Shown one piece after another: positions 6,524-7,799 of a DNA stretch of 7,799 nucleotides (within the stretch, counting starts at the first letter, position 1; every line of letters begins with the position of its first letter). Made by a program: the position numbers and the translations under genes. Below the pieces are notes generated by a model, which did no database searches, was not told the DNA's origin, and saw only the letters and a program-made list of their open reading frames with translations. Source of the stretch: an uncultured Ignavibacteriales bacterium (GTDB lineage: Bacteria > Bacteroidota > Ignavibacteria > Ignavibacteriales > Ignavibacteriaceae); contig CAIWTC010000588.1 of NCBI GenBank assembly GCA_903915485.1, positions 1-7,799 on the forward strand, given 5' to 3'.

Positions 6524-7593
6524 TATAAAACCATGATTAAAGCAACAATTATAAGATTAACAACTGCAATTGGAATTAAGTATTTCCAACACATTGCCAT
6601 TAACTGATCAACCCTTAAGCGGGGAAGTGTCCATCTCAACCACATTTGGACAAATACAAAGAAGATTCCTTTTGAAGCGAACCAAAAGAATTCCTCAATA
6701 GGTCTTAGCCATGAAATTCCAAGTGTGTTTCCTAAATATCCAAAAGGGGATTGGAAACCGCCAAAGAAGATTGTAGCAACAATAGCAGAAACTGCAAACA
6801 TGTTTGCGTATTCTGCTAAAAAGAACATGGCAAATTTCATACCTGAGTATTCAGTGTGATAACCGGCAACAAGTTCTGATTCCGCTTCGGGAATATCAAA
6901 AGGAGTTCGGTTAACTTCAGCAAGAGTCGAGATAAATATAACCAAGAATCCTACGAACATTGAAGGTATTAAAGCAAATTTATGCCATCCCGCTGCATAC
7001 CCGCCGAAGATAAGCCAGTTATAAAACGACGAGGTTTGGTCAGTGCTCAACTTGTGCAGGTTAAGAGTTCCTGTCATTACAATTACTGTGACAATTACTA
7101 GTGTAGTCGGAATTTCGTAACTGACAATCTGTGCTGCTGAACGAACAGCTCCCAGGAGAGAGTACTTATTATTAGAGCCCCATCCTGCCATAAGTATTCC
7201 TGCCACTACTAAACTTGTAACTGCTACTATATATAGTAATCCTAAGTCAAGGTTTGTTCCGATGTAAGCAGAAGAAAAGGGGATAGCGGCAAATGCTGCG
7301 TAGCTACCTGCGAATACTAATACCGGAGCAAAGTTAAATAGCTTTTTATCAGCATCAGCGGTGACGATGTCTTCTTTTTGCAACAGTTTAAGAATATCAG
7401 CGAAAGATTGCAGCCATCCATGCCAACCGACTCTCATTGGTCCAAGTCTGTCCTGCATGTGAGCACTTACTTTTCTTTCGAGGTAAACTGCAAAAAGTGC
7501 AAAAGGAATTATAAAAGTTAAGGGGATAATGCTGTTAATTAGTGAAGAAATAGCCGCATTACCTGTAAGCTGTAATAAGAAATCATAAATCAT
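6523..7593 (-). CDS. nuoH: NADH-quinone oxidoreductase subunit H (quinone-chamber membrane subunit)
   Basis: 356 residues, a little longer than the roughly 325 of E. coli NuoH. This integral membrane protein (eight helices in the family) forms the membrane side of the quinone chamber and the start of the E-channel that passes energy into the pump. Visible signatures are ERKVSAHMQDRLGPMRVG (residues 39-56), the loop QSFADILKLLQKED (62-75), YSLLGAVRSAAQIVSYE (144-160), and the acidic quinone-site loop between helices 5 and 6, AEVNRTPFDIPEAESE (225-240), followed by E248-Y249. Its acidic residues E226, D233, E236, E238, E240 and E248 are all kept. The basic MWLRWTLPRLRVDQLM stretch (317-332) also matches the family. 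The ATG overlaps the nuoD stop and has a strong ribosome binding site 6 bases upstream. It is followed 19 bases later by nuoI. Confidence 0.98.
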   Translation of the reverse strand: MIYDFLLQLTGNAAISSLINSIIPLTFIIPFALFAVYLERKVSAHMQDRLGPMRVGWHGWLQSFADILKLLQKEDIVTADADKKLFNFAPVLVFAGSYAAFAAIPFSSAYIGTNLDLGLLYIVAVTSLVVAGILMAGWGSNNKYSLLGAVRSAAQIVSYEIPTTLVIVTVIVMTGTLNLHKLSTDQTSSFYNWLIFGGYAAGWHKFALIPSMFVGFLVIFISTLAEVNRTPFDIPEAESELVAGYHTEYSGMKFAMFFLAEYANMFAVSAIVATIFFGGFQSPFGYLGNTLGISWLRPIEEFFWFASKGIFFVFVQMWLRWTLPRLRVDQLMAMCWKYLIPIAVVNLIIVALIMVL

Positions 7594-7799
7594 CTATCTA
7601 CCTCACCTAACACAATATCAATACTTCCGAGAATTGCAATTACATCTGCAACGAGGTGTCCTTTGCTCATCTCACCTAAGATTCCAAGATGGATAAAAGA
7701 AGGAGCGTGAACTTTTACACGGTGTGGTTGAAGTCCGCCCTTGCTGACGATGAAATATCCTAACTCACCGCGTGGGTTTTCTACGCGAGTGTAAATTTG
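7590..7799 (-). CDS. nuoD: NADH-quinone oxidoreductase subunit D, C-terminal 69 residues (5' end outside window)
   Basis: Only the 3' end is present: an open frame running in from the right edge and ending at TGA (7592-7590), not closed by a start in the window. The visible protein begins QIYTRVENPRGELGYF, contains VKVHAPSFIHL, and ends GSIDIVLGEVDR, the characteristic C-terminus of the 49-kDa (NuoD) peripheral-arm subunit. NuoD lines the quinone-reduction site beside NuoB and NuoH on the cytoplasmic face. The fold derives from the large subunit of [NiFe] hydrogenases, but the visible tail has no cysteine, so the nickel-binding C-terminal DPCxxC motif of hydrogenases is missing. That excludes a group 4 hydrogenase and supports complex I. 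The stop overlaps the nuoH start by 4 bases (ATGA). Whether the gene is free-standing or a nuoCD fusion cannot be seen here. Confidence 0.95.
   Translation of the reverse strand, partial: QIYTRVENPRGELGYFIVSKGGLQPHRVKVHAPSFIHLGILGEMSKGHLVADVIAILGSIDIVLGEVDR
7600..7608 (-). promoter_or_regulatory. Ribosome binding site of nuoH inside the nuoD tail
   Basis: Reading on the minus strand, AGGTGAGGT ends 6 bases before the nuoH ATG at 7593. It is the clearest Shine-Dalgarno sequence in the window and fixes the nuoH start. The same bases encode the L-G-E-V stretch of the conserved NuoD C-terminus, so coding and initiation signals are superimposed. Confidence 0.75.

Noticed and set aside
1..7799. 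A novel system, mobile element, CRISPR array or RNA gene
   Set aside because: Almost every base is accounted for by conserved nuo genes; no direct repeat arrays, transposase, integrase or tRNA-like sequence was seen on either strand.

Overview
The window carries the membrane-arm half of a respiratory complex I (NDH-1, nuo) operon, all on the minus strand. Transcription runs from high to low coordinates in the order nuoD (3' end only) - nuoH - nuoI - nuoJ - nuoK - nuoL - nuoM - nuoN (cut by the left edge). Every gene is recognisable from family motifs, and none shows a frameshift or internal stop. There is no RNA gene, mobile element, CRISPR array, promoter or convincing terminator, and no stretch of 300 bases without a gene.

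Layout from the upstream end: 7799-7590 is the last 69 codons of nuoD (quinone-site 49-kDa-type subunit). 7593-6523 is nuoH (quinone-chamber membrane subunit). 6503-5937 is nuoI (two [4Fe-4S] clusters). 5940-5449 is nuoJ and 5437-5126 is nuoK (small membrane subunits linking the E-channel to the pumps). 5119-2978 is nuoL, 2948-1368 nuoM and 1320-1 nuoN, the three antiporter-like proton-pumping subunits. Spacing is tight: D/H and I/J overlap by 4 bases (ATGA), and the other gaps are 6-47 bases. This points to one transcript with promoter and terminator outside the window.

Together the products take electrons through the NuoI iron-sulfur clusters towards NuoB (not in the window), reduce quinone at the NuoD/NuoH interface, and pass the energy along a chain of buried charged residues in H, J, K, N, M and L to pump protons. 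The main charged residues known from E. coli are all present at corresponding places, so the pump looks intact.

The most informative point is the nuoD-nuoH junction. In the 14-subunit order nuoE, nuoF and nuoG (the NADH-oxidising module) lie between these genes, but here nuoD overlaps nuoH directly. This is the arrangement of 11-subunit complexes whose electron donor is not NADH through NuoF, unless E/F/G lie elsewhere in the genome. With the AT-rich base composition (roughly 40% GC by eye, not counted), the NuoI sequence style and the long NuoL, I infer a member of the Bacteroidota/Chlorobiota/Ignavibacteriota group; this placement is an inference from recalled family features. I found no sign of a previously undescribed system; this is a well-conserved housekeeping operon with a few modest oddities.
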